Positions 34,142-43,347 of a stretch of DNA of 64,000 nt are shown piece by piece. The translations under genes were made by a program, and so were the position numbers. This stretch comes from Acidobacteriota bacterium (lineage in GTDB: Bacteria; Acidobacteriota; Terriglobia; Bryobacterales; Bryobacteraceae): positions 89,317 to 153,316 of the forward strand of contig JAFDVS010000065.1 in NCBI GenBank assembly GCA_018268935.1, in the 5' to 3' direction. Position 1 is the first letter of the stretch. Each line of letters opens with the position of its first letter. The notes under the pieces are model-generated. The model was not told the origin of the DNA. It worked only from the letters and a program-made list of their open reading frames with translations, and searched no databases.

Positions 34142-35197
34142 ATGACCCTCGCCTTCTATATCAGCGGTCACGGCTACGGCCACGCCGTGCGCATGGCCGA
34201 AGTCATCCGCCACCTGGCAGCACTTCAACCTCAACTTGAGATATCCATCCGTACCACCGCGCCGGCTCACCTCTTCCAACACCCCACACACCCTGCCGAA
34301 TTCGACGCCGGAGCCATCGAATCCCCCGACACCCTCTCCATCGATCCCGCCGCCACCCTCGCCCGCCTGCAGTCGATCCTCGCCGCCAAACCCGCCATCG
34401 TCGCCCGCGAAGCCGCCCACCTCCAATCCATCCGCGCCACCGCCCTCATCGCCGACATCCCCTTCCTCGCCGGCGACATCGCCCACGCCGCCCGCATCCC
34501 CGCCATCGGCATCAGCAACTTCACCTGGGACTGGATCTACGAACTCTTCCACCCAGCCGTTCTCCCCCAAATCGGAGAGAGCCACTCCCGTTTCCACACC
34601 CTCCTCCAGCTCCCCTTCGGCCAGTCAACCCGCCTCGAAGCCTTCCCCCGCGTCGAACCCGCGCCGCTGATCGCCAAAGTCAGCCGCCGCCCACCCGAAG
34701 AAACGCTCGCCGCCCTCGGCATCCCGCCCACTGACGCGCGTCCTCGCATCTTCCTCGGCATGCGCGCCCGCCTCAGCCCGCAAGCCCTCCTCACCGCCGC
34801 CGATTCCCTCCCCGGCCACCTCATCCTCCACCTCCAACCGGACGCGCCCCATCACCCCAATCTCCTCCGCGCCACCACCAACTTCCAGGACACCGTCGCC
34901 ATATCCAGCGTCATCCTCTCCAAGCTCGGCTATGGCATTGTCTCCGAATGTGCCGCCACCGGTACCGATCTTCTTTATCCCCTCCGCACCGGCTTCCGCG
35001 AAGACGAAATCGCCGCCGCCCAACTTCCCCAACACGTACGAACCCAACCACTCAACCCCAACGACTTCCTCAGCGGCCACTGGAGCGAAGCCATCGAAAC
35101 CCTACGCTGCCAACCAAGCCCCGCCAACCCCATCCCACCCACCGGAGCCGCCCACTGCGCCGCCCGCATCCTGGCCATCGCAGCCGCAGCAAACTAA
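34142..35197 (+). CDS. GT-B-like glycosyltransferase family protein
   Basis: A 351-residue protein. The N-terminus FYISGHGYGHAVRMAEVIRH and the later SNFTWDWIYE resemble the glycosyltransferase-like N-terminal domain of plant and bacterial L-arabinokinases; the C-terminal half has SSVILSKLGYGIVSECAATG, the sugar-nucleotide site of GT-B folds. The kinase domain of arabinokinases is absent. It is probably a stand-alone nucleotide-sugar-dependent transferase with unknown acceptor. The start lies just behind the rpmG terminator, so it needs read-through or a promoter inside rpmG. Confidence 0.7.
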   Translation: MTLAFYISGHGYGHAVRMAEVIRHLAALQPQLEISIRTTAPAHLFQHPTHPAEFDAGAIESPDTLSIDPAATLARLQSILAAKPAIVAREAAHLQSIRATALIADIPFLAGDIAHAARIPAIGISNFTWDWIYELFHPAVLPQIGESHSRFHTLLQLPFGQSTRLEAFPRVEPAPLIAKVSRRPPEETLAALGIPPTDARPRIFLGMRARLSPQALLTAADSLPGHLILHLQPDAPHHPNLLRATTNFQDTVAISSVILSKLGYGIVSECAATGTDLLYPLRTGFREDEIAAAQLPQHVRTQPLNPNDFLSGHWSEAIETLRCQPSPANPIPPTGAAHCAARILAIAAAAN

Positions 35198-35622
35198 AGC
35201 CGCAGGTACTCCCCCCAGAATTTCCAATCCGGCCACGGAAACAACGGTAGAAACCGCAATTGCCCATCCTTCAGCAACGGATAACTGGCCCACCCCGCCG
35301 CATGCAGCAACAGCGCGCTTACCACCGCCATCACAACCTGCGATCCGACAAATGCCGCCATCACCCGCGGCACTGCATCCTCCGCCCGCATCAGCGGAAG
35401 AATATGCATCACCGCTGTCAGCGGCAGAATCACCGCCAGCGCCGATACCCCCGCCCAGATATACATCGCCGGAGAAGTGAGAAACGTCCACTCCCGCTGC
35501 GTCCACAAACTCGCGCCATTCAGATACACCGCCCGGGCGCCAGGAGCCACCACCAGCAACAGAACAAACAAAGCTCCCCCCACCGTCAGAGGAGTCTGCC
35601 ATGGACTACGCGCTACATTCAC
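35194..35622 (-). CDS. Small integral membrane protein of unknown function
   Basis: A 142-residue protein with about four membrane segments (LTVGGALFVLLLVVAPGA, MYIWAGVSALAVILPLTAVM, VMAAFVGSQVVMAVVSALLL and a weak one). No family recognised. It is convergent with the glycosyltransferase-like gene and overlaps its end by four bases. It is divergent from the glycoside hydrolase gene 35 bases away. Confidence 0.65.
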   Translation of the reverse strand: MNVARSPWQTPLTVGGALFVLLLVVAPGARAVYLNGASLWTQREWTFLTSPAMYIWAGVSALAVILPLTAVMHILPLMRAEDAVPRVMAAFVGSQVVMAVVSALLLHAAGWASYPLLKDGQLRFLPLFPWPDWKFWGEYLRL

Positions 35623-35657
35623 TTCCGTCAGAGTAGCAGGCCTATCATGAAAGCAGT

Positions 35658-38300
35658 ATGCTCTCCTTTTTCTTACTCGTTGTTGCAGCGTACGCCCAGA
35701 CTTACTATCCCTTCGCCGTCGACCAGGACGCCGTTTCCGGCCCGGCGGACTTCAGTTTCCTCAATGAGCCCTTAACCCCGGCCAGCCGCCTCCACGCGCG
35801 CAATGGCCATTTCTACCGTGTCGGCCCCGACGGCCAGCCCAACACCGCCGATGACACCGCAGTCCGCCTCTACGGCGTCAACCTCGCCTTTGGCGCGAAC
35901 TTCCCTACCCCGCAAGACGCAACCCGCATCGCCCGCCGCCTCCGCCGCCTCGGCGTGAACGTCGTCCGTCTTCATCACATGGATTCGCAGCCCGATTCCA
36001 ACTCATCGAATGCAGGCAGCCTTCTCACCACCGGGCCGTACCCCACACTGAACCCAACAGCCATCGAGCGCCTCCGCACCTTCCTCACCGCCCTCGCCGG
36101 CGAAGGCATCTACGCCAACCTCAACCTCCACGTCGGCTATCAATTCCGCCCCGCCATCGACGGCATCCCCAGCCTCACGCCCGCCATCCCATCACAGAGC
36201 AAACCCCTGCACATCTTTTATCCACGCATGGTGGAGCTGCAGAAAGACTTCGTGCGCAAAGTTCTCGATGCCCTCTCGCTGGCCGAAGACCCAGTCCTCG
36301 GCATGGTGGAAATCAACAACGAATCGTCATTGCTCTGGGACTGGCAGGTCACCAACCTCGATGCCAACCTCAACGGCGCCTACCTCACGGAACTGCAATC
36401 GCAGTGGAACACCTTCCTCCGCGCCCGGCATCGCACCGAAGACGCCCTGCGCGAAGCCTGGCGCCCCGCCGTCGCCGATGGCGCACAAATCCTCGGCCGC
36501 AACTGGCAGGTGGAACTGCACAGCGTCGCCCGTGCCTCCCTCCGTGTCGAAGACGAACCAGCAGGCCCGCGCGTCGACGTCACCTATGCCCAGGGCGGCG
36601 ACACCATCATCGTCAAGCAGGTCGGCTTCTCCGTCGATTCCGGCGCTACCTACCTCGCCGAGGTCGAGTTGCGCGCCGACTTGCCCGCCGGCGTCTCCCG
36701 CAATGTCTATTGGGACGTCAAGCAGGACGTCAGTCCCTGGCGCACCATGAACGGCCGCAACATCGCCGTCACCAATCAGTGGCAAAAATTCCAGATGCTC
36801 TTCACCGCCGGCTTCGCCATGGACCGCATCGGCCGCTTCGGCCTCTCCATCGATCAGGTCGCGGCCAACGTCCAGGTGCGCGGCGCATTGCTCCGCATCG
36901 CCGGCGAGCGCGGCATGCAACCCGAAGAGTCCCTCGGCGCCGTCGCCCTCGTCAAAACCACTGAGCGCTCCTCACCCGGCCGCATCGCCGATTTCCTCGC
37001 CTTCCTTAGCGAAACAGACCGCGCTTATCTCAACGCCCTGCGCGATGTCGTGCGCGAACAAGCAGGCCCGCTCGTGCCCATCGCCGGTACGCAAATCGGC
37101 TTCGGCGGACTCATGACCATCGACTCCCATCGCGACCTCGACTATCACGACAATCACTTCTACGTCGATCATTACAACTTCCCCAACACCGCCTGGGATG
37201 CCTTCGATTGGCGCATTCGCGACGCATCCTCGGCCGGCTCCGGCCTCGGCGCCATCCTCAATATCGCCGCCACACGCGTCGCGGGCATGCCCTTCACCGT
37301 CAGCGAATACAACCAGAACTGGCCCAATCGCCAGGCCGCCGAACTTGATCCGCTGGTCAGTATCATTGGCGCATTTCAGGATTGGGACGGCCTCATGCAC
37401 TTCGCCTATTCGCATGGCCGCGGCTGGGACGACGGCGTCCCCAGCGGCTTCGACCTCAACGGCGATTGGACCAAGTGGATCAACTTCGGTCAGACAGCGT
37501 GGCTCTTCCGCGGCGGCGCGATAAGCAAAGGCGAAACACCACTCGCCCTGCCCGCATCGCGCACCATCCGTGAGCGCGCCACCATGGAACGCCGCAATGG
37601 ATCCGTCAGCACCTTCCTCTCCACCCTCGGCTTCGCACCGCTGAACGCCCTGCGCCATCGCATCGAACTCGCCGATCGCGAGGGCGAAATACCCGCCGAT
37701 CTCCGCGCCACAGCCGCCGATCCTGTCACCGCATCCACCGGCGAGTTCGCCTACAACGCCGCGGGCCGCCTCTTCGTTCTCAACACCCCGCTCGCCTCTG
37801 CCGTCATCGGCTATGCCAACCAACAGCCCATCGACGCCGGGGCAATGCGCATCCAGCTCAAAGACTCAGCCCGCGGCTTCGTGGTCGCGCTCCTCACCCC
37901 TTCCGACAACAAGCCTCTTGCCGAATCCCGCCGCCTGCTCCTCACCCTCCCCGGAGAATCGCTTCGCGCCCGCGCCGGAACCACTCCGGCCCAGCCCCAG
38001 CGCCTCGTGAACTATCCCGGCACGAGTGATTGGTTCACCGCGCAACCGGACCCTGGCTCCATCCGTCCCTCGGCGAATCGCAGCGGCGGGCCGCGGCCCA
38101 CGTTCATGGAACGCATCGAATGCGAAGTCTCGCTCAAACTCACCGAAGGCGCCCTTCGCGTCTACCCCCTCGATGGCGCGGGCAAGCGCCTCGATGCCCT
38201 CGATGACCGCTTCCTCCAACGCGACGCCGGAACCGTCACCGTTCACCTCCAGGCCGACGGGCAAGCTTTCTCCCCTTGGTATGAAATCACAATCGAATAA
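35658..38300 (+). CDS. Exported glycoside hydrolase, GH5-like (clan A)
   Basis: An 880-residue protein with a signal peptide (MLSFFLLVVAAYAQ). A TIM-barrel cellulase-like domain starts with RLYGVNLAFGANFPTP and RRLGVNVVRLHHMD. The acid/base is Glu222 in VEINNESSLL and the nucleophile is probably Glu550 in TVSEYNQNW, the N-E and E pair of clan GH-A. Between them, about residues 265-425, lies an inserted carbohydrate-binding-like beta domain (VDVTYAQGGDTIIVKQVGFS). The last 250 residues are further beta-rich domains. It would degrade a plant or fungal polysaccharide outside the cell. Confidence 0.82.
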   Translation: MLSFFLLVVAAYAQTYYPFAVDQDAVSGPADFSFLNEPLTPASRLHARNGHFYRVGPDGQPNTADDTAVRLYGVNLAFGANFPTPQDATRIARRLRRLGVNVVRLHHMDSQPDSNSSNAGSLLTTGPYPTLNPTAIERLRTFLTALAGEGIYANLNLHVGYQFRPAIDGIPSLTPAIPSQSKPLHIFYPRMVELQKDFVRKVLDALSLAEDPVLGMVEINNESSLLWDWQVTNLDANLNGAYLTELQSQWNTFLRARHRTEDALREAWRPAVADGAQILGRNWQVELHSVARASLRVEDEPAGPRVDVTYAQGGDTIIVKQVGFSVDSGATYLAEVELRADLPAGVSRNVYWDVKQDVSPWRTMNGRNIAVTNQWQKFQMLFTAGFAMDRIGRFGLSIDQVAANVQVRGALLRIAGERGMQPEESLGAVALVKTTERSSPGRIADFLAFLSETDRAYLNALRDVVREQAGPLVPIAGTQIGFGGLMTIDSHRDLDYHDNHFYVDHYNFPNTAWDAFDWRIRDASSAGSGLGAILNIAATRVAGMPFTVSEYNQNWPNRQAAELDPLVSIIGAFQDWDGLMHFAYSHGRGWDDGVPSGFDLNGDWTKWINFGQTAWLFRGGAISKGETPLALPASRTIRERATMERRNGSVSTFLSTLGFAPLNALRHRIELADREGEIPADLRATAADPVTASTGEFAYNAAGRLFVLNTPLASAVIGYANQQPIDAGAMRIQLKDSARGFVVALLTPSDNKPLAESRRLLLTLPGESLRARAGTTPAQPQRLVNYPGTSDWFTAQPDPGSIRPSANRSGGPRPTFMERIECEVSLKLTEGALRVYPLDGAGKRLDALDDRFLQRDAGTVTVHLQADGQAFSPWYEITIE

Positions 38301-38331
38301 CAATGCCGTTCAGCGCTCCTGAACCGCCTAT

Positions 38332-38360
38332 TGACGCCTCACAACCACCGTCAATATACT
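38332..38360 (+). promoter_or_regulatory. Sigma-70-type promoter for the IclR operon
   Basis: TTGACG (38332-38337) and TATACT (38355-38360) are spaced by 17 bases. The start site would fall near 38367, leaving a leader of only about five bases before the ATG at 38372. Confidence 0.7.
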
Positions 38361-38371
38361 GACACTCGTCC

Positions 38372-39193
38372 ATGCATTCCACGCGCACCACAAAGCGTTC
38401 AGTAATACCGAACAATGCTCCGGCCCGGCAATCCTACGAAGTAGGGTCGGTGCGCAAGGCTTTGGAACTGCTCGGCTGTTTCTCGCGCGATGCAGGCAGT
38501 TGGTCGCTCTCCGATCTCGCCCGCCGCCTCGATCTTCCCAAAAGCACCGCGCACAATCTCCTCCGCACGCTGCAAGCCTTCGATCTTGTCCGCCAGGAAG
38601 CCGAATCGCGCGCCTATCGCCTCGGCCCTCGCGCCATGGAGCTAGGTCTCATCTTCGCCCGCCAGAATGAAATCCTCGCCCAGGCCCGCCCCGTATTGCG
38701 CCGCCTCGCCGAACTCAGCGGGGAAACAGTGAAACTCGGCATCCTTTCCAATGAACAGGTGCTGATCGTTGCCGCGGTCGAATCCGCGCATCAGCTCCAT
38801 ACGCGCGGCGACATCGGCACGCGCTGGCCACTCCATTCCACCGGAATGGGAAAAGCGATCCTCAGCGCCCTCCCGCTTTCCGAAGCCACTGAGATGGTCA
38901 CCCGCCACGGCCTCACCGCATATACGCCCCACACCATCAGCAGCGTGGAACAGTTGCACCGCGAATGGAAGCGCACTCGAAGCAAGGGGTTTTCTTTCGA
39001 CGCCGAAGAGAGCGAAGCCGGGGTCAGTTGCGTCGGCATACCTGTCGGTGATCCTCTGCAAGGCACCATCGGCGCCATCAGTATTTCCGGGCCCAGCGTT
39101 CGCATCCGCCCCCAACAAGCGGAACTGTATGCGCGGCAAGCCATCGCCGCCGCCCGCGCCGCTTCTCTTTCTTACCCATTGGAGCATTCATGA
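38372..39193 (+). CDS. IclR-family transcriptional regulator
   Basis: A 273-residue protein with the two IclR domains: an N-terminal winged helix (SYEVGSVRKALELLGCFSRD, LSDLARRLDLPKSTAHNLLR, residues about 24-85) and a C-terminal effector domain (IGTRWPLHSTGMGKAILSAL, GVSCVGIPVGDPLQGTIGAI). Such regulators often control sugar-acid or aromatic catabolism and respond to a small carboxylate. It overlaps the lyase gene by four bases (ATGA), so it most likely controls its own operon. Confidence 0.93.
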   Translation: MHSTRTTKRSVIPNNAPARQSYEVGSVRKALELLGCFSRDAGSWSLSDLARRLDLPKSTAHNLLRTLQAFDLVRQEAESRAYRLGPRAMELGLIFARQNEILAQARPVLRRLAELSGETVKLGILSNEQVLIVAAVESAHQLHTRGDIGTRWPLHSTGMGKAILSALPLSEATEMVTRHGLTAYTPHTISSVEQLHREWKRTRSKGFSFDAEESEAGVSCVGIPVGDPLQGTIGAISISGPSVRIRPQQAELYARQAIAAARAASLSYPLEHS

Positions 39194-40104
39194 ACTTACA
39201 TTCGATTCGAGGCATTATTCCCCCCATGGTGACCCCGTTCACCGCCGATGGAGGCATTGACGAACAGGCCCTCCGCGCCGATGTCCGCTATCTGGTGGAT
39301 AAGGCGAAAGTCCACGGGCTCGCCGTCTGCGGCAGCACTGGCGAAGGCCACACGCTCACCACCGATGAAGTCCGCCGCATCACCGCGGCTGCCATTGAAG
39401 AAACCAAGGGCCGTGTCCCGGTCATCGCCGGCATCATCACCAATTCCACTGCGTCCGCCGTTGAGCGCGCCAAAGCCGTGGCCGATCTCGGCGTCGCCGC
39501 ACTCCAGGTCACTCCCGTCCACTACGTCTTCCGCCCCGACGACGATTCCATGCTGCGCCACTTCGCCGCCATCGCCGATCAAAGCGGCATCCCCGTCATC
39601 ATCTACAACGTCATTCAGTGGAGCTACCTCCTTCCTCCCCTGCTCACCCGCATCCTCCGCGATGTCGACGGCGTCATCGGCGTCAAACAAAGCGCCAGCG
39701 ACATGAAGGCCCTCGCCGATCTCCTCCTGCTCTGCGAAGAAGCTGGCATCACCGATCGCGTCCGTATTCTCTCCGCCGTCGATGCGCTGCTCTATCCCTC
39801 GTTCGCTCTCGGCTCCCATGGAGCAGTGGCCGCCATCCTCACAGCAGCTCCCGAATGGTGCGTCGCCCAATGGAACGCCGTCCAACAGGGCGATCACGCC
39901 GAAGCGCTTCGCTTACACAAGAACCTGCTCCGCTTGTGGAATGCCATCGATGCTCCCAACCTTCCCGCTAACGTACGTGCAGCCATGCGCCACGCCAATC
40001 GCGAAGGAGGCATTCCCCGTCCGCCCATGCCGCCCAGTTCCCCCGCGCAGCAGCAGCGCATCGCCGAGGCACTGGCCAAAGCCGGTGAACCAGCACTCAT
40101 CTAA
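39190..40104 (+). CDS. DapA/NanA-family class I lyase
   Basis: A 304-residue (beta/alpha)8 lyase of the dihydrodipicolinate synthase family. The phosphate/carboxylate loop reads CGSTGEGHTLT, Tyr139 lies in VIIYNVIQWS and the Schiff-base lysine is Lys166 in GVKQSASD. In this context (IclR regulator upstream, sialidase-like enzyme downstream) cleavage of a 2-keto-3-deoxy sugar acid such as N-acetylneuraminate is more likely than lysine biosynthesis. That is inference from neighbours. Cytoplasmic. Confidence 0.88.
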   Translation: MNLHSIRGIIPPMVTPFTADGGIDEQALRADVRYLVDKAKVHGLAVCGSTGEGHTLTTDEVRRITAAAIEETKGRVPVIAGIITNSTASAVERAKAVADLGVAALQVTPVHYVFRPDDDSMLRHFAAIADQSGIPVIIYNVIQWSYLLPPLLTRILRDVDGVIGVKQSASDMKALADLLLLCEEAGITDRVRILSAVDALLYPSFALGSHGAVAAILTAAPEWCVAQWNAVQQGDHAEALRLHKNLLRLWNAIDAPNLPANVRAAMRHANREGGIPRPPMPPSSPAQQQRIAEALAKAGEPALI

Positions 40105-40118
40105 GTAAGGAGATTCCC

Positions 40119-43100
40119 ATGTCGGTACTTCTTCGAGCCTTCGGGCTCGCCTACGTAACGTGTGTCTGCTTGCAGGCGCAAACCTCCAGCGCCCGCGTCA
40201 CAGGCACCATCACGGACCCCACCGGCGCCGCCGTTCCCCAGGCGCGCGTCACCCTGCGCAACCAGTCCACCGGCATCTCCACCAGCGCCGAAACCAACGC
40301 CACAGGTATCTACACCCTCTCCTTCCTTCAGCCCGGTCCTTATGACCTGACGATCGAAGGCAACGGCTTCAAGCGCTACACCCGCCAGGTCACGCTCGAA
40401 ACAGGCCAGGTCCTCCCCATCGACGCCGTGCTGCAATTGGGCGATGTCTCCGAGTCCGTCTCCGTCACCACGGAAACTCCCCTGCTTCAGGCCGAAACCT
40501 CATCGCTCAATCAGTTGATCGAAAACGCCACCATCAAAAACATGCCGCTCGCCAGCCGCCGCATTGGCAGCCTCATCCGCCTCATGGGCAACGTCTCCTT
40601 CCAGGGCGAAGCGTCATGGGAAGGCATCGTCAACTTCTCCATCGCCGGCGGACGCGGGCGCCAGCAGATCTGGCAGCTCGATGGCGGCAACCTCCAAGGC
40701 GTGACGCTAGTCACCGGAATCACCAGCGTCGCCCCGCCGGTCGAAGCCATGCAGGAGTTCCGCGTCGAAGCCAACGGCTACCCCGCCGAGTTCGGGCGCA
40801 CCATGGGCGGCTTCGTTTCCATGACCACCAAGTCCGGCACCAACCAGTTCCATGGCGCACTCTACGAATTCCTCCGCAACAACGCCATGGACGCCCGCAA
40901 CTTCTTCTCACCAGGCGAAGCCCCCCGCCGCTACAACGTCTTTGGTGCAACCATTGGCGGCCCCGTCATCCGCGATCGTACCCACTTCTTCTTCTCCTAT
41001 GAAGGCACACGGCGCAGAGATGGGGTCACCCGCATCCTCAACGTGCCCTCCGTCGAGCAGACCCGTGGCGACTTCTCCACCACCGCCGGCTCACTCATCG
41101 ACCCGCTTTCGCGCCAGCCATTCGCCGGCAATCGCATTCCCACCAGCCGCCTCGATCCCGTCGGTGCGAAACTCGCTCAACTCTGGCCCGCACCCAACGT
41201 CCCCGGCGCCGCCGTCGGCAATCGCAACTTCGCCACCAACTCCGTCGACAAAGTCCGCGGCGATAACTTCATCCTCCGTGCCGACCACGTCATCGGCCCC
41301 AAAGACCGCATCTATGGGCGCTATCTCAAGTTCCGCAGCCCCGTCGAGCAAGGCCGCGTCTATCCCAACCCCGCCGCCGATAGCACCATCAATCAGCTCT
41401 CTGACCAGTTCCACATCACCACCAATTGGCTCCACAGCTTCCGCGGCACTCTCCTCAATGAGCTGCGCTACAACTACAACCGCCGCACCAATGAAGACCC
41501 GTCGCTCTTCCCCAGCACCATCGCCGGCGACGCGGGCCTGCGCGGTATCGCTCAGGACGGCACTCCCACCATCTCCGTTACCGGCTTCACCGGCATTGGC
41601 CCCGGCAATCAGTACCGCTTCGCCGGCCCCGGATTCCAGCACCAGATCATCGACTCGGTGTCCTGGTTCCGCGGCAAGCATCAATTCAAATTCGGCGGCG
41701 AATGGCGCTCCTCGCAACTCACCGATATCTGGGGCACCTCACGCTCCGGCTCATTCGCCTTCAACGACGTCGCCACAGGCCGAGGCTTCGGCGTCGCCGC
41801 TCTCCTCCTCGGTTGGCCCACCACCGTTAGCGTCGATACCGGTGACACAACAACGGTCTCCAATTACTTCGCGCTCTTCCTCCAGGACGACTGGAAACTC
41901 ACCTCACGCCTCACGCTCAACTACGGCCTCCGTTGGGAAATGGATACCCCGCGCACCGAGAAAGACAACAAACAAACCGGCGTCAATTTGTTTGCGCTCA
42001 ATCCAATCTCCGGCACTCCCGGCATCATCACCTATGCAGGCCGCGACGGCGTCGGCCGCCACGCCCACGCCTTCGACAAAAACAACATCGGCCCGCGCTT
42101 CGGCTTTGCCTACCGGCCCATCGGCGACAAGTTGGTGCTCCGCGGCGGCTACGGCCTCATGTACGGCCCCATCTACGACGATTCCATCAGCCGCGCCAAC
42201 GTCGTCGGCTTCGGCGATGTGCGCCAGTTCCAATCCTCCGACAACGGGCTCACACCGCCGTTCCTCCTCAAAGACGGCGTCCCCACTCCCCCCACCGAAC
42301 CACTCGGCCCCGGCTTCGGCGCGGTCCGCGTCGGCGAACGCGTCCGCATCAGCCCCGATTTCTACATGCCCGATCACCGCGCCACCTACGCCCATCACCT
42401 CAACTTCGGCATCCAACGCCAAATGCTGGGCTCGCTCCTCCTCGAAGCCTCCTACACTTCCAACCTCGCCCATCGCGTCAGCGGCCGCCCCATCAACGTC
42501 AACGAAATCCGCCCTGAACTCTGGGGCCGCGTCCAGGATCAACGCCTGCGCCCCTTCCCCCAATACGGCAACGTCACCTGGCGCGCCACCAACTGGGGCA
42601 ACTCCTCCTATCACGGCTTCAACGCCAAAGTGGAGAAGCGTTTCTCCCGAGGCTTGAACCTCCTCAGCAACTACACCTGGTCCAAGTTCATCGATGACGT
42701 GGAAGCCGCCGCGGAAGTGGGCGGCGCACCAGGCTCGGGGCAGCAAACCTATTACGCCCGCCACCTCGACAAGAGCCTTTCCGGTAACGATATCCGCCAC
42801 CGCTGGGTTTCGAGCGCGGTCTATGAACTCCCCATCGGAAAAGGCCGCTTGATGAACCTCAACAGCAAAGCGGCAGATCTGCTCGCCGGCGGTTGGAGCC
42901 TCGGCCTGATCTCCGAATTGCGCACCGGCCTGCCCTACGGCGTCGTCGAACAGACCAATCGTCTCAACTCGTTTTCCGCCGCTCAGCGCTCCAGTATCGT
43001 CAGCGACCCGCAACTACCCACCGGCCGCTCCCGCGCCGATTTGATTCGCTCCTATTTCAACCCGGCTGCATTCGCCTTCCCCGGCGATGGCGTCCTCGGC

Positions 43101-43337
43101 ACCGCTGGCCGAGCCAATGGCACGGGCCCTGGAGCCTTCACGATGGACGTCTCCCTGCTCAAAGACTTCCATTTCACCGAGCAAAGGTACCTCCAATTGC
43201 GCGGCGAATTCTTCAGCGTGCTCAATCAGCCGAACTTCGGCTTGCCCAACACCTCGCGCGGCAGCGCCGCCTTCGGCACTATCGGAAGCGCCGGCGGCGC
43301 ACGCCAGATTCAAGTCGGCCTGCGGTTCGTTTACTAA
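40119..43337 (+). CDS. Oar-type TonB-dependent receptor
   Basis: A 1072-residue receptor with a signal peptide (LRAFGLAYVTCVCLQAQ), a carboxypeptidase-regulatory-like domain (RVTGTITDPTGAAVPQARVT), a plug (LDGGNLQGVTLVTGITSVAP, GFVSMTTKSGTNQFHGALYE) and a barrel ending IQVGLRFVY. AAGGAG lies eight bases before the ATG, 14 bases after the lyase gene. Being inside the IclR operon, it probably brings in the glycan fragments released by the sialidase-like enzyme. Confidence 0.93.
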   Translation: MSVLLRAFGLAYVTCVCLQAQTSSARVTGTITDPTGAAVPQARVTLRNQSTGISTSAETNATGIYTLSFLQPGPYDLTIEGNGFKRYTRQVTLETGQVLPIDAVLQLGDVSESVSVTTETPLLQAETSSLNQLIENATIKNMPLASRRIGSLIRLMGNVSFQGEASWEGIVNFSIAGGRGRQQIWQLDGGNLQGVTLVTGITSVAPPVEAMQEFRVEANGYPAEFGRTMGGFVSMTTKSGTNQFHGALYEFLRNNAMDARNFFSPGEAPRRYNVFGATIGGPVIRDRTHFFFSYEGTRRRDGVTRILNVPSVEQTRGDFSTTAGSLIDPLSRQPFAGNRIPTSRLDPVGAKLAQLWPAPNVPGAAVGNRNFATNSVDKVRGDNFILRADHVIGPKDRIYGRYLKFRSPVEQGRVYPNPAADSTINQLSDQFHITTNWLHSFRGTLLNELRYNYNRRTNEDPSLFPSTIAGDAGLRGIAQDGTPTISVTGFTGIGPGNQYRFAGPGFQHQIIDSVSWFRGKHQFKFGGEWRSSQLTDIWGTSRSGSFAFNDVATGRGFGVAALLLGWPTTVSVDTGDTTTVSNYFALFLQDDWKLTSRLTLNYGLRWEMDTPRTEKDNKQTGVNLFALNPISGTPGIITYAGRDGVGRHAHAFDKNNIGPRFGFAYRPIGDKLVLRGGYGLMYGPIYDDSISRANVVGFGDVRQFQSSDNGLTPPFLLKDGVPTPPTEPLGPGFGAVRVGERVRISPDFYMPDHRATYAHHLNFGIQRQMLGSLLLEASYTSNLAHRVSGRPINVNEIRPELWGRVQDQRLRPFPQYGNVTWRATNWGNSSYHGFNAKVEKRFSRGLNLLSNYTWSKFIDDVEAAAEVGGAPGSGQQTYYARHLDKSLSGNDIRHRWVSSAVYELPIGKGRLMNLNSKAADLLAGGWSLGLISELRTGLPYGVVEQTNRLNSFSAAQRSSIVSDPQLPTGRSRADLIRSYFNPAAFAFPGDGVLGTAGRANGTGPGAFTMDVSLLKDFHFTEQRYLQLRGEFFSVLNQPNFGLPNTSRGSAAFGTIGSAGGARQIQVGLRFVY

Positions 43338-43347
43338 AGAGGCTCTC

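Noticed and set aside
35102..35602. A 166-codon minus-strand frame overlapping the small membrane protein
   Set aside because: The frame at 35194-35622 gives clear membrane helices; this one gives Gly/Ser/Asp-rich sequence without structure.
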